DNA of 64,000 nucleotides from Chondrilla cf. caribensis (GCA_964020155.1 OZ026549.1:2237633-2301632), one strand, 5' to 3'; positions 1 to 27,919 are shown, counted from the stretch's first letter. Notes: generated by a model from the sequence alone, not told the origin. Numbers and translations: made by a program.

Positions 1-620
1 TGTTGTGTGTGGGTGTGGGTTGGGGTTTGTGTGTGGTTGTGTTTGAGTGTGGGTGTGGGTGTGCATGCATATGTGCATCTGTGAGTGTTTTCGCATGCAT
101 GAAAACATTCCTTCTACATTTTTCATTAAGTACAGCATACGTATATGGACGTACATTACTACACATACGTACACGTACATGTATGCATTAATCAGAGGTT
201 TTGGTCCAGTCACTCAATTAAAGCCTTCTGGTGAGGTAGATTTACAGTAGAGCTGTTGAGGCCTGTCCTCGAGGTATTGCAGCAATGATGAGAGAAAAAC
301 TACATTTATAAATACTGTACATATGACCTCCTCCAGCACCCAAAGGGTTGCATCGCATATAGAAGACATGAATTAAATGGTGTTTTATTGTGTTTGATTG
401 TCTTCGAGCACGTTTGATTATTTTTGATCATTTCACGTTCGTCTACCGCAGATAACCCACCTGAAATGAATTATCATGTTGATAAACCACCAGATGTGTA
501 CCTTTGTGTACTGTATATACATACATGAATGCATGTATGTAGAAGTGGGCATGTGTATGTACGTACGTACATATGTATGTTAGAACATATGTAAATGTAT
601 ATACGTACATAGCAGTGTGT
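1..620. repeat. Duplicated upstream flank (copy 1)
   Basis: No exon is recognised here. The stretch begins with a GT-rich simple region and continues as unique-looking AT-rich DNA. Positions about 180-620 recur nearly identically at about 8905-9420, and the GT-rich start recurs at about 8690-8840 and 9630-9720. It is therefore part of a local segmental duplication that also carries the last exon of the neighbouring cystine-knot gene. Confidence 0.7.
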
Positions 621-625
621 GTGTT

Positions 626-692
626 ATATATATAACAAACACACATAAACACACACACTCACACACACACACGCACAAGCACACACACACAT

Positions 693-779
<87 letters not shown>

Positions 780-858
780 CATACACATACACAGATTATG
801 CATATATAGCACACACACACTGCTATGTATATGTGTGTTTGTGTGTGTTTGTGTGTGT

Positions 859-932
<74 letters not shown>
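626..932. repeat. (CA)n then (GT)n microsatellites
   Basis: A long CA run (about 650-780) is followed after a short spacer by a long GT run (about 840-930). The two are complementary and could fold into a cruciform. The reading frames through them have no coding meaning. Confidence 0.95.
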
Positions 933-1033
933 ATGTGTGTCACATGCACATATTGTACCAGTACTGGATCTACCAACTACCACACCAATAAGTCATTAAA
1001 AGTACCTCTTATTGGTGTTATTCATTTTTGCAG

Positions 1034-1359
1034 TTCATGGGAATTGGAGTAACTGGTCACCATGGACACAGTGTTTGGGTAGCTGTGGCAGTACCACACA
1101 GTCCAGAAACCGTACTTGCACGAACCCCTCTCCGAAATATGAGGGACGTCATTGTAAAGGGTCAGGTTATGAGGAGAGAGATTGTGAACCTGCTTCATGT
1201 CAGGGTGAGTTTGGATGACACTTGTGTATATGCACATTTAACAGCATGTTCATACAAATATGTGCTTGTATGTGCGCACATGCACGCACACACCTACATA
1301 AACACAATTACATACACATTATATGCATTCACACACACACACAGAGAGAGAGACAGGGA

Positions 1360-1429
<70 letters not shown>

Positions 1430-2144
1430 ACTTTTCCAAACGTCATCTTCCTTCAGGGATGCGGATTATCGCTGATCTCCCCAATCTCAGCTTCTGTTTC
1501 CCCCAGGACATTGCTCTAACAGATCAGCGTCCGGACATGGTCATCTGGTCCTCCTCCACCATGTACCTCATTGAGCTCACCATCCCATATGAGACCAACA
1601 TAGGCCATGCCACCGCGAGGAAGATCGACAGGTACAGGGAGCTGAAGACTGCCTGTTCAAGAACCCACAGGACACAGGTCATCACCCTTGAAGTCGGCTC
1701 TAGAGGCTTCATCAACACTGATGGGTTCCAGGACCTCTACCGTGTGTTGAAGCCCAAGGCCAGCGAAAGGCGATCCTTCGAGTGTGATGTCATTGGGCGT
1801 ACCATCACTGCATCTTACAACATCTGGTGCAAGCGCAACTGGTTGGGTTGAACTCTTTTGTCTACTTGTAAATGTATCTTTGTATGTCTGTGTTCTTTCA
1901 ACAATTTCAGTGTTATACACATAGGTCTACAGTTCATATTCGGTTGTCGTAGCTATACTGTGCTTGTTTTTTCTTCAGAACAATTGGCAGTGCTAGTCAA
2001 CCCACATGTCCCATTACCCTGTTTTTTTTTTGTTTTTTTTTCCCCTTATTTTTTATTCATTTTATTTCTAAGTATGCATGTTAGTTACCAGTCCTCAGTA
2101 CTGGTTTCCTTTGTTGTTAATAATGAATGGTGACATGGAAAAAA

Positions 2145-2217
<73 letters not shown>

Positions 2218-2624
2218 TTATGATCACAGACACATGCACACAACATATGTACAGTATATGTTATGCACTGTATGTTCTCTGTTGTTGAAGTGTATCAACT
2301 CAACTACATACACACACGCACACCTTCTTCAAAATATTTTACTTTTTTGCACTTCACTCCAGATCCAGATATTTGCAAAGGCAAAGTAAAAAGCTGGTCT
2401 TACTGGTCACTTTGCTCCGCCAAGTGTGGAACTGGGAAAAGGGTTAGGATAAGAGATGTACTTAGCTCTACATCCACGGAGGAGTATCAGGCTGTCAAAG
2501 ATCAGTGTACCAAGCAGCATGAAAACTGTACGATAACCCCTTGCAGCAAAGGTGTGTGTGTGTGTGTGCACGCGCGTGTGTGTGTTTGTATGTGTGTGAG
2601 TGTGTGTGTGTGTGCATGTGTGTA

Positions 2625-2687
<63 letters not shown>

Positions 2688-3041
2688 GTGTACATGTGTT
2701 CATGTCTGTACTTGTTCTGTACAGCAAACAAACTCTACTTACCACTTCTTCTCGTAGGAAGCTGCACTCATAAAAGGGTCTATGACTTCCTGTGGGTCCT
2801 TCACCCTGATTCTCCGGATATTGTTGGGACATACATCTACTGTCGCTCAATACAGAAACACCATTTTACTGTCTGCACCAGAGTCTGTCGTTCAGCCAAT
2901 ACTACCCTCTGCTGCAAGCCAAAGGTTTCTCAGCCACTCAGCACATCAACATATTTTCACTGTGACCCTCACGACTCAACACAGAGAGATATCACGGTCA
3001 AATTCCCCACATTGTGTGAATGTCAACCTTGCGATAATTAA
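1034..3041 (+). CDS. Thrombospondin type-1 / C-terminal cystine-knot secreted protein (3' exons)
   Basis: Three exons with matching phases: 1034-1204, 2363-2551 and 2758-3041 (TAA stop). Exons 1 and 2 each encode a TSP1 repeat: WSNWSPW with CGS and the distal cysteines in the first, WSYWSLCSAKCGTGKR in the second. Exon 3 encodes about 94 residues with a cystine-knot-like cysteine pattern (GSC, YCRS, LCCKP, FHCD, ending CECQPC). TSP1 followed by a CT knot is the C-terminal order of CCN-type matricellular proteins, so an extracellular adhesive or signalling role is inferred. Acceptors are clean (ttttgcag, ctccag, ctcgtag). The 5' exons lie outside the window. Intron 1 contains a retroelement fragment and a GA repeat, intron 2 a GT repeat. 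CCN membership is not proven because the IGFBP and VWC parts are not visible here. Confidence 0.75.
1344..1424. repeat. (GA)n microsatellite
   Basis: Dinucleotide GA/AG run inside intron 1 of the TSP1 gene. A second GA run lies at about 2154-2215 in the same intron, preceded by an A tract. Confidence 0.95.
1436..1851 (+). mobile_element. Retroelement C-terminal nuclease-like fragment
   Basis: An open frame of about 138 codons ends at TGA 1849-1851 inside intron 1 of the TSP1 gene. It contains RPDMVIWS followed by YLIELTIPYE and then ARKIDRYRELK. That D...ExT spacing resembles the PD-(D/E)XK nuclease-like C-terminal part found downstream of reverse transcriptases in many invertebrate retroelement proteins. 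No reverse transcriptase precedes it, so it is a 5'-truncated remnant. The family assignment is from memory of the motif and is uncertain; that it is not a host exon is inferred from its position in an intron and its different base composition. Confidence 0.5.
2552..2690. repeat. (GT)n microsatellite starting at the donor site
   Basis: The intron after the second TSP1 exon begins directly in a GT run (donor gtgtgtgt), so splice-site choice here is buried in a microsatellite. Confidence 0.9.
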
Positions 3042-3640
3042 CCCCAAATTACCTACATCAAAGTCGAATGTATCCCTTAGTGTTTCATTTTAGTCATTAA
3101 GAAATTGTGTTGTGCTGCCCCCTTGATTTTTATCATTCTTTAATTTTTCTCTTTCAAACATATCCATGTAGACACCTATTATGTTCCTTAATGCATCTTT
3201 TTATTTCCAAAAGAATGAAATTACCCATGTACAATATCATGTAATTATGTCATTATTATAATTTGCTGTGATTATAACTATGTGATCGTGTTTGTGCATG
3301 ATGCAACTTACTTCGGAAGTAGTTTTTGCACGTAGTTTCAAATTCGATTTGGAGAGTACATGGAAATTATAATAGTACGTGTTGTTGGGGATATCTACTT
3401 GGGCAGCCATGCTGCAGCCATTTTTGCAGACACTCGATGTATGGGATAGAATAGAGGATGTACAAGCTGATAATTTACCCACATCAAGCTGGGGATGTAC
3501 ACTAACTTATGAAACAAGCCCCATCTCAGTATGTGACACATAGTCATATATAGCTACAGTCGGAGATGTTCAATATTCTTCAATGTATGGAGAATATACA
3601 GGAGAAACAAATAATTTGAGTTAAAAAAACTCGTGGGGCT
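3042..3640. other. 3' flank of TSP1 gene, no gene seen
   Basis: AT-rich non-coding DNA. Positions about 3042-3330 are repeated at about 10260-10490 as part of the segmental duplication. I see no canonical AATAAA close to the stop codon. Confidence 0.6.
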
Positions 3641-3699
3641 GCCGTCTTTTTAGGCTTAGAAAACCTTCACTCACCTTCAAGTTATTACGTTTATTCTAG

Positions 3700-3990
3700 C
3701 CAGGAAAAAAAAAAAAAAAAGAAGGTCACCCACTATGACCAGCTATACAGGGACTTTCCACAGAGATTGTGTACTTGGTCATTCCGCGAATGCAGAAGAC
3801 ACTATTCTAGCTGGGAGGACAGCCGCGAGTCCCAAAGCTCCCCCCTACGGTTCTTTGTAGAGAGTATTGCGACTGACCACCAGGAAGTGAGCTCTTTTTT
3901 TTCAGAGAAAAAAACCGTCCTTTTGAGGTTTCGAACCCGCGACCTGGAGCCTAGAGTCGTGTCACCTGACCAACCGGCTACCGTGACCTA
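3700..3990 (-). mobile_element. tRNA-derived SINE
   Basis: On the minus strand a tRNA-like head is visible: a box A match (TAGCCGGTTGGT, complement of 3970-3981) and a box B match (GGGTTCGAAAC, complement of 3928-3938), about 32 bases apart as in a Pol III internal promoter. The body continues to a homopolymer run near 3702-3720. The absence of a foldable tRNA 3' half and the long tail favour a SINE over a tRNA gene. Exact ends were not resolved. Confidence 0.65.
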
Positions 3991-4089
3991 TCTATTTTAG
4001 TATTAGTATCTGCGCTATTTATAGTTGCCCTAAGTGTCAATTTGATAAAAAAATGATAAAAGTGGAGTCGCAGAAGTCTTCCCCAGCAC

Positions 4090-4275
4090 TCAAAATACTT
4101 TGACGTCTACTTTAGGTTTGTAAAAACCTTCGCTGGAGATATAAAGTTCGGCGAAGCCGTTTCGCTTGAATTCTAGCCGAATTTCTAATTCTCGGCCTTT
4201 TGAAATCGGCCATCTTTTTGCGCAATATGAAATATAATATAAATTCACAGTTTCAGTTACGTGTGGGAACACATT
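4090..4275 (-). repeat. Dispersed repeat copy (MADF-type)
   Basis: On the minus strand this resembles 27590-27790 and, more weakly, 20620-20700: a 'gcgcaa..agATGGCCGATTTC' block followed by a short open frame starting MADF. It is probably part of a mobile element whose remainder is not recognised. Confidence 0.5.
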
Positions 4276-4413
4276 ATGACATTATGTTACCTAAAGACTC
4301 GTGACAGATTCTAATGATCAGTGCGTACTGGAGATGGGTTCAGTGGGAACGAAGTTCTTTCAGTTTTTACTAACCGAAGAAGAACGGAAAGATGACAGTA
4401 AGAAGGAATCCAA

Positions 4414-7311
4414 ATGGACCATTTGACCATTCTCAAACTCAACCCTGATGCTATTGCTGTGTCTGAAACCTGGCTTGACCACTCTGTTATGGACAGTGAA
4501 ATTGAAATTGATGGCTATCAGGCTCTCAGGTATGATCGCAACCGTCATGGGGGTGGCGTAATCATCTACTCTCGAAACAGCTATCAGGCAACTAAGAACT
4601 TGAACATCTCAACAAATGGAAGTTATGTTGAAACCATCTGGACCGAACTAAATCATAAGTCATTTCCATTTCCATTATTGTTAGGTTGCTTTTACCGTCC
4701 ACCAAGTACTCCACTGACTTCTGTCAACCAGCTGTTCTCAGAGATAGAAACTGCCTTATCCTGTTACAGAAATGTTATTCTTAGTGGTGATGCTAACATA
4801 AATGTATCTGACTGTAGTAACCACCCAATGAAAAATCACTTGATGGAGCTCATAAACTCTTACCATCTTTACCAACCTATAACTACCCCAACGAGAATCA
4901 CCTCCTCTACTAGTACCATCATAGATCTCTTCCTTATATCCAACCGCAACTTAGTATCCTCTGCTGGTACTCTCAATGTTGCCATTGCTGACCACCTCAT
5001 GACCTTTGTCACCCTGACTTGGAAGCGCCCAAAGAATGTGTCTACTCTTATCACCAGAAGGTCTTTCAAGAAATTTGACATCTCATCTTTTCAAGAAGAT
5101 CTACAACAGTTGCCTTGGTCTGTTGTTGAAACTTTTGACTCACCAGATGATAAATTAGATACATTCGAGAAACTCTTCAATGACTGCCTGGACATCCATG
5201 CTCCCTGGAAGACCTTTCGCTCAAAACGGAAATCGCCTCCATGGATCTCTGCCACCCTCCGCAAGACCATTGACAAGAAGAACAGGCTCCTTGCAAGATT
5301 TCGAAGGTCATCATCTCCAGCTGACTGGACCTTGTACAAGAAAGAGCGAAACCAGGTGACTCGTCTGCTCCGTGACAGCAAAAGGACATACTTTTCCACA
5401 CTAATCTCCAAAGGAACTTCTCCATCCTACCTGTGGAAAGCTATCAAGTCAGCTGTGCCTTCCTCCACTACAAACTGGAAATCTTTTCAATGTGACTCAC
5501 TTTCCCTTGCCAACAAATTCAATCGCCATTTTGTATCTATCTCTTGTTCCACAACTCCACCTCAGTCTATCACCCACCCACCCTCATACACTATTCAACC
5601 CCCCTCACATACCGCCATGACTCCACCTAAATCTGTCACGTATCCACCCTCACACACCATCCTAACACCCTCACATACCACCATAACTCCACCTCGATCT
5701 GTCACTCATCCACCCTCACCCTCACACACCATCCAAACCACTTCATCTATCACTTGCCTCCACCTCAAACCCATCTCAACTGAAGCCTGTCTTGATGTGA
5801 TTCGCTCTCTAAATACCAACAAAAGCACTGGATCCGACAACATCCCGCCTTCCATCCTAAAATCAGTTGGCCCAATCGTTGTTCAACCCTTAAAGGACAT
5901 CATCAACTCCTCACTCCTATCCAGTAACTTTCCCAAGAAATGGAAACTAGCCAGAGTTAAACCACTACATAAAGGTGGGGAAAAACACCTCCTGACTAAC
6001 TACCGACCAATCTCACTCCTGCCTACTTGTAGCAAAGTTATAGAACGGGTAGTACATACTCAGCTGACTGACCATCTTGATGCAAACAATCTTGTCTACC
6101 CCCACCAGTCTGGGTTCCGTCCCAAGCACTCAACAGCAACCACGCTCCTTAAGATCACAAATGACTGGCATCATGCTCTTGATTCAGGTTTACTAGTCGG
6201 TGTCCTCTACCTAGATGTGTCCAAAGCTTTTGATACCGTAGATCACTCCTTGCTACTGAAGAAACTGGGCCAAGTTGGAGTCTCACCACCTACAGTAGAA
6301 TGGTTCAAATCCTATTTGTCTGACCGCTCCCAATTCACCATCATTGATAACACCAAGTCAGAACCTGACACCACCCTCGCCGGCGTTCCCCAAGGTTCCA
6401 TACTAGGACCCACCTTATTTGCAATCCATGTAAATGACCTACCCCTCTCGTGTCCAACTGATGCATCTACGATATTATTTGCTGATGACACAACCATCTA
6501 CACCACAGGAACGTCTGTACAGCAGATCAGGTCCACCCTCATATCCGCACTGACCAGCTGCAACAACTGGATGACAGACAACAAGCTCAGACTAAATTTA
6601 TCTAAGACGAAGTGTATGCTCATACACTCATCCAAGTTGAACCCTCCTCCCCTTGATATCTCACTAGACAGCACCTCAGTAGAGCAAGTTAGCACATTTA
6701 AGCTCCTCGGCTGTATAATAGACCACCACCTCACTTGGAATAGCCACATCCAGTATATATTATCGAGTAAAGTGTCAAGAAGTATCAACCTACTACGTCG
6801 ACTCTCATGGTTCTTACCTAGATCAGCTCTGCAAATGTACTACCAAACATATATCTTACCGAGCCTAGACTACTGTGATGTGGTGTGGACAAACTGCCCT
6901 TTGAAACTGTCAACCAAACTGGAAAGACTCCAAAACTTCGCTGGACGTATTATCCTTAAGGTACCAAAGCAAACCTCTGCTACATGGGTCAGGAAGGAGT
7001 TAGGATGGTCTACCCTTACAGCAAGGCGTAAACTACATGTGGCCACTCTAATGTTTAAGCTGAAAAACAAGTTAGCTCCTGTCTACCTGTCGGCAATAAT
7101 GACTCCATCCTCCCACCTGCATCAGCATAACACAAGATATGCCGCCACTGATTGCTTCCATCTGCCACAAGCCTCCACCAACCACGGAAAAGATGCTTTT
7201 AGTTTTACTGGCCCGAAAGTATGGAATTCACTACCAGCGGAAGCAAGACAAATGAATTCATTGCATGGTTTTACCACATTTGTTCGTACTTATTTAAATT
7301 CAATTTGTTAA
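4414..7311 (+). CDS. LINE endonuclease-reverse transcriptase polyprotein (ORF2)
   Basis: 965 codons. Residues about 1-200 are an apurinic-like endonuclease lacking its first strand or two: SETWLD, GGGVIIY, CFYRPP, LSGDANINV, then IDLFL and ADHL. After a proline/threonine/serine-rich linker (about 385-440) comes reverse transcriptase: YRPISLLPTCSKVIE, LDVSKAFDTVDH, GVPQGSILGP and the catalytic FADDTTIY, then the thumb and the C-terminal region. The product would nick target DNA and copy its own RNA there. The ATG at 4414 belongs to the duplicated target sequence rather than the element, so the original start was further upstream and is lost. The catalytic residues visible are intact. Confidence 0.93.
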   Translation: MDHLTILKLNPDAIAVSETWLDHSVMDSEIEIDGYQALRYDRNRHGGGVIIYSRNSYQATKNLNISTNGSYVETIWTELNHKSFPFPLLLGCFYRPPSTPLTSVNQLFSEIETALSCYRNVILSGDANINVSDCSNHPMKNHLMELINSYHLYQPITTPTRITSSTSTIIDLFLISNRNLVSSAGTLNVAIADHLMTFVTLTWKRPKNVSTLITRRSFKKFDISSFQEDLQQLPWSVVETFDSPDDKLDTFEKLFNDCLDIHAPWKTFRSKRKSPPWISATLRKTIDKKNRLLARFRRSSSPADWTLYKKERNQVTRLLRDSKRTYFSTLISKGTSPSYLWKAIKSAVPSSTTNWKSFQCDSLSLANKFNRHFVSISCSTTPPQSITHPPSYTIQPPSHTAMTPPKSVTYPPSHTILTPSHTTITPPRSVTHPPSPSHTIQTTSSITCLHLKPISTEACLDVIRSLNTNKSTGSDNIPPSILKSVGPIVVQPLKDIINSSLLSSNFPKKWKLARVKPLHKGGEKHLLTNYRPISLLPTCSKVIERVVHTQLTDHLDANNLVYPHQSGFRPKHSTATTLLKITNDWHHALDSGLLVGVLYLDVSKAFDTVDHSLLLKKLGQVGVSPPTVEWFKSYLSDRSQFTIIDNTKSEPDTTLAGVPQGSILGPTLFAIHVNDLPLSCPTDASTILFADDTTIYTTGTSVQQIRSTLISALTSCNNWMTDNKLRLNLSKTKCMLIHSSKLNPPPLDISLDSTSVEQVSTFKLLGCIIDHHLTWNSHIQYILSSKVSRSINLLRRLSWFLPRSALQMYYQTYILPSLDYCDVVWTNCPLKLSTKLERLQNFAGRIILKVPKQTSATWVRKELGWSTLTARRKLHVATLMFKLKNKLAPVYLSAIMTPSSHLHQHNTRYAATDCFHLPQASTNHGKDAFSFTGPKVWNSLPAEARQMNSLHGFTTFVRTYLNSIC

Positions 7312-7568
7312 TGTTCAGCTCCTTATTTTTTTTAACCTAATATATGCTAATTAACTTAAATTATTTTAATACTACCATTACAGCTTACTGTTATATTTAT
7401 AAAAATGACCCTTAATGCTTATTTAATTGTATTTAGTTTTTGTCTTACTCTTTTATGTTCTCTGTCGTTGTATTTTTTTTTTTTTTCACTGGGCACCTTA
7501 GTAGTAGCCCTATGGGCTAGTGGTTGCCCCCAGTATAAATAAGACTTCTGATTCTGATTCTGATTCTG
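4419..7568 (+). mobile_element. CR1/L2-like non-LTR retrotransposon, 5' truncated, recent
   Basis: The element lies between direct repeats AAATGGA (4412-4418 and 7569-7575). It contains one long uninterrupted ORF (endonuclease plus reverse transcriptase), a short AT-rich 3' UTR and a 3' end of four TTCTGA units (7546-7569). Short 3' tandem units instead of poly(A) are typical of the CR1/L2 clade group. There is no ORF1 and the start of the endonuclease is missing, so it is 5' truncated. The intact ORF and perfect target duplication suggest recent insertion. Confidence 0.88.
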
Positions 7569-7971
7569 AAATGGAAATTACCTGGAGAAGAAGAGATCCT
7601 TCGGAAAATGCAGTCTTCGGAATCCGATATGTCAGCCCACTTACAGAGGAACTTTAATCCTAATAAACACATGGGGCCCAGTCCTTCCAACGACACGCCT
7701 CTGATATACGCTGTCAGGTTCGAGCACAAACTTTTCCTGAACGAATGCCTTCGATTTGGCGGTGACCCTTTCGTAACTAACGCCAATGGTCAGACAGCCT
7801 TTCATGTAGCGTGTGCTTCTTCTCGTTCGAGTCAGAGAACAGACAAAAAGAGAAAGGAACTCCTCCAAATGCTCTTAGACCAGCCCTTGAATAAAGAATA
7901 TCAACTACCGTTTATCAATGGTTCAATGAGTTATGTTTATCATCCGTATGTGTGTCTGTTGGACAAAGTGT

Positions 7972-7972
7972 G

Positions 7973-8043
<71 letters not shown>

Positions 8044-8087
8044 GGACAAGGTGTGATGGTGTGTGTGTGTGTTGGACAAGGTGTGAT

Positions 8088-8142
<55 letters not shown>

Positions 8143-8215
8143 CTGTGTGTGTGTGTGTATGTGTGTGTGTGTATGTGTGTGTACTGTGTGTGTGTGTCTG
8201 TGTGTGCGTTCGTGC
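7972..8215. repeat. Interrupted (GT)n microsatellite
   Basis: Long GT runs interrupted twice by a near-identical 'tggacaaggtgtgatgg' segment, meaning that a short unit plus GT run was tandemly duplicated. Confidence 0.9.
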
Positions 8216-8281
8216 GTTGATGTGGCTCAATAGCAGAAAACATGGCCAGTGAACATACAGTACATTTGTACTTACCCACAG

Positions 8282-8347
8282 GAGGCTGTGTTTATGAGAA
8301 TAACCATTACAATATTGGACAGATGATCAGCAGTGGAATGTTGTCAT
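8282..8347 (+). CDS. Putative von Willebrand factor C exon
   Basis: Acceptor 'ttacccacag' and donor 'gtacag' bound a 66-nt phase 1-1 exon encoding GGCVYENNHYNIGQMISSGM. The C-x-Y...Y-x-x-G pattern matches the start of VWC modules. VWC precedes TSP1 and the cystine knot in CCN-type proteins, and this exon lies upstream of a decayed cystine-knot exon at 9936, so it may be left from a second copy of such a gene. No TSP1 exon is present between them. Confidence 0.4.
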
Positions 8348-8689
8348 GTACAGTTATGTGAGTGTTTTGTTTCTGTGTACTTTTGTTCATATTTGTTTGC
8401 TAATGTTTGTTTCTGTGTACTCTTGTTATGTATGTTTGCTGATTGTTTATTTCTGTGTACTCTTGTTTGTTTACTCTTTGTCGCTGTGTATTTGGATTGT
8501 TGACTCCATCAGTTATCTTGGTTGTTCCACTCAGCCACTTTCTTTATCTCATTTGTCCATTTTATTGATTGTTTTTCGTTGCAATGGTAGTAATATGTAC
8601 TTGGAGTGACACAGTACATCTATTGGCACTTCAGGTATTGTACAGCTCATGAAACAATAAAGACAATAAGTCTACCAGGATGTGGAAGT

Positions 8690-9880
8690 AAGTGCTGTGT
8701 GTGTTGGTGTGTGGGTGTTGTGGGTGTGGGTTGGGGTTTGTGTGTTTAGATGTGTGTGTGGGTGTGGGTGTGGGTGGTTGTGTTTGAATGTGTGTGTGTG
8801 TGCATGCATATATGCATTTGTGAGTGTTTTCGCATGTACGTATGAAAACACTCCTACATTCTTCATTTAAGTACAGCATATACACTACAACACATACGTA
8901 CATGTACATGTATTCATTAATCAGAGGTTTTGGTCCAGTCACTCAATTAAAGCCTTCTGGTGAGGTAGATGTACAGTAGAACTGTCGAGGCCTGTCCTCG
9001 AGATACTGCGGCAATGATGAGAGAAAAACTACATTTATAAATACATATAACCTCCTCCAGCACCCAAAGGGTTGCATCGCATATAGAAGACATGAATTAA
9101 ATGGTGTTTTATTGTGTTTGATTGTCTTCGATCACGTTTGATTATTTTTGATCATTTCACGTTCGTCTACCACAGATAACCCACCTGAAATGGATTATCA
9201 TGTTGATAAAACACCAGGTGTGTACCTTTGTGTACTGTATATACATACATGAATGCGTGTATGTAGAAGTGGGCATGTGTATGTACGTACATATGTATGT
9301 TAGAACATATGTAAATGTATATACGTACATAGCAGTGTGTGTGTTATATATGTATAACAAACACACATAAACACACACACATACACAGATTATGCATATA
9401 TAGCACACACACACTGCTATGTATATGTGTGTTTGTGTGAGTTTGTGTGTGTGTGTGTGTGTCTTCGTTGTTCCATTCATCCGCTTTCTCCATCTCATTT
9501 GCCCATTTTGTCGATTATTTTCTGTTGCAATGGTAATATGTACTTGGAGTGACACACTACATCTTTTGGCATCTCAGGTATTGTACAGCTCATGAAACAA
9601 TAAAGACAATAAGTTTACCAGGTTGTGGAAGTGAGTGCTGTGTGTGTGGGTGTGGGTGGTTGTGTTTGAGTGTGAGTGTGGGTGTGCGTGTGCATGTATA
9701 TGTGCATTTGTGAGTGTTTTTGAATGCATGAAAACATTCCTTCTACATTAATATTCTTCATTAAGTACAGCATATATGGACGTACATTACCACACATATG
9801 TACACGTACATGTATTCATTAATTAGAAATTTTGCTCCAATCACTCCATTAAAGCCTTCTGGTGAGGTAAATTTACAGTC
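8690..9880. repeat. Segmental duplication of the 1-620 region, in two partial copies
   Basis: About 8690-9420 matches about 1-620 with small indels; the big CA/GT blocks are much shorter here. About 9470-9880 repeats material also seen at 8560-8950. No coding sequence is recognised. Confidence 0.7.
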
Positions 9881-9935
9881 GTGTCTGTACTTGTTCTGTA
9901 CAGTAAACAAACACTACTTACCACTTCTTCTCGTA

Positions 9936-10262
9936 GGAAGCTGCACTCCTAAAAGGGTCTATGACTTCCTGTGGGTCCTTCATCCTGATTCTCCGGATAT
10001 TGTTGGGACATACATCTACTGTCGCTCAATACAGAAACACCATTTTACTGTCTGCACTGGAGTCTGTCGTTCAGCCTCTGCTGCAAGCCAAAGGTTTCTC
10101 AGCCTCTCAGCACATCAACATATTTTCACTGTGACCCTCACGACTCAACACAGAGAGATATCGCGGTCAAATTCCCCACATCGTGTGAATGTCAACCTTG
10201 CGATAATTAACCCCAAATTACCTACATCAAAGTCGAATGTATCCCTTAGTGTTTCATTTTAG
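9936..10262 (+). pseudogene. Decayed copy of the cystine-knot exon
   Basis: The acceptor 'ctcgtag' and first 50 or so codons match exon 3 of the TSP1 gene almost perfectly (GSCTPKRVYDFLW... CRSA). A 10-nt deletion relative to 2899-2912 near 10075 then shifts the frame, so the distal knot cysteines are lost and the frame ends at 10262. The surrounding 2700-3330 sequence is duplicated with it. It may be transcribed but cannot encode the knot. Confidence 0.8.
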
Positions 10263-10489
10263 TCATTAAGAAATTGTGTTGTGCTGCCCCCTTGATTTTT
10301 ATGATTCTTTAATTTCTCCCTTTTCAAACATATCCATGTAGACACCTTTTATGTTCCTTAATGCATCTTTTTATTTCCAAAAGAATGAAATTAACCATGT
10401 ACAATATCATGTCATTATGTCATTAATATAATTTGCTGTGATTATCACTATGTGATCATGTTTCTGATGTAACTTACTTCAGAAGTAGT

Positions 10490-10884
10490 TTAAAGGAGTA
10501 GACCACTACTGTTGCATGTATTATATCAAAATTATAATCAAATCTATCTAATTAATTTCTTATTACAAAATTGTATGCATCTGTAGTACTAAAGCTAGTC
10601 ATTTATCATAATATTATATTGACAAAAAATATATAATAATAAGACTTAATTTAAATATGCTGCTGCTGTCAAAACCCCTTTCAATTGACATTAAACCAAA
10701 ATGACACCAATCTGTGATTCACATCATTATTTCATTATAATAATACAACAATTGGAATAATAATCACGCTAATTCTATATAATAACAATAATATTCACTT
10801 CTCATAAAATCTCAAAGTCAAAACTATTACATTAGAATAACATTTCATTACGTTAGTTTAACTCTTTGATCAACACAGCACACA
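10490..10884. other. Intergenic AT-rich DNA, no gene
   Basis: Very AT-rich sequence downstream of the last CYFIP exon (which reads leftwards). I see no ORF, TIR or conserved block, and no obvious polyadenylation signal for CYFIP was confirmed. Confidence 0.6.

Positions 10885-27919
<17,035 letters not shown>

Larger units (their letters stand above)
4334..7917 (+). pseudogene. ANKIB1-like ankyrin-repeat first exon split by a LINE
   Basis: An ATG at 4334 opens a frame starting MGSVGTKFFQFL that runs in frame to the AAATGGA at 4412-4418. After the LINE the same frame resumes at AAATGGA 7569-7575 and reaches about 7917. It encodes an ankyrin repeat (DTPLIYAVRFEHK, then GDPF, then NGQTAFHVAC) and KELLQMLLDQP. 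The MG(S/N)xxTKF start, possibly N-myristoylated, and the spacing to the ankyrin repeat resemble the N terminus of ANKIB1, an ankyrin plus RBR E3 ligase. That is recognition from memory, not an alignment. In this haplotype, translation enters the LINE and stops at TGA 4424-4426. No following exons were found, and the 3' side runs into a GT repeat, so the locus may be a truncated copy even without the insertion. Confidence 0.6.

Noticed and set aside
617..991. Long His/Thr and Val/Cys open frames across CA/GT runs, here and at 2407-2850, 7923-8279, 12299-12762, 13774-14404, 29283-29590, 35161-35865 and 63102-63680
   Set aside because: Dinucleotide repeats are open in several frames on both strands. 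The residues are pure repeat translation, with no unique flanking coding sequence except where noted.
3925..3990. A functional tRNA gene on the minus strand
   Set aside because: Only A and B box regions are recognisable. The acceptor and T-arm pairing could not be completed and a SINE-like body with a long homopolymer follows.
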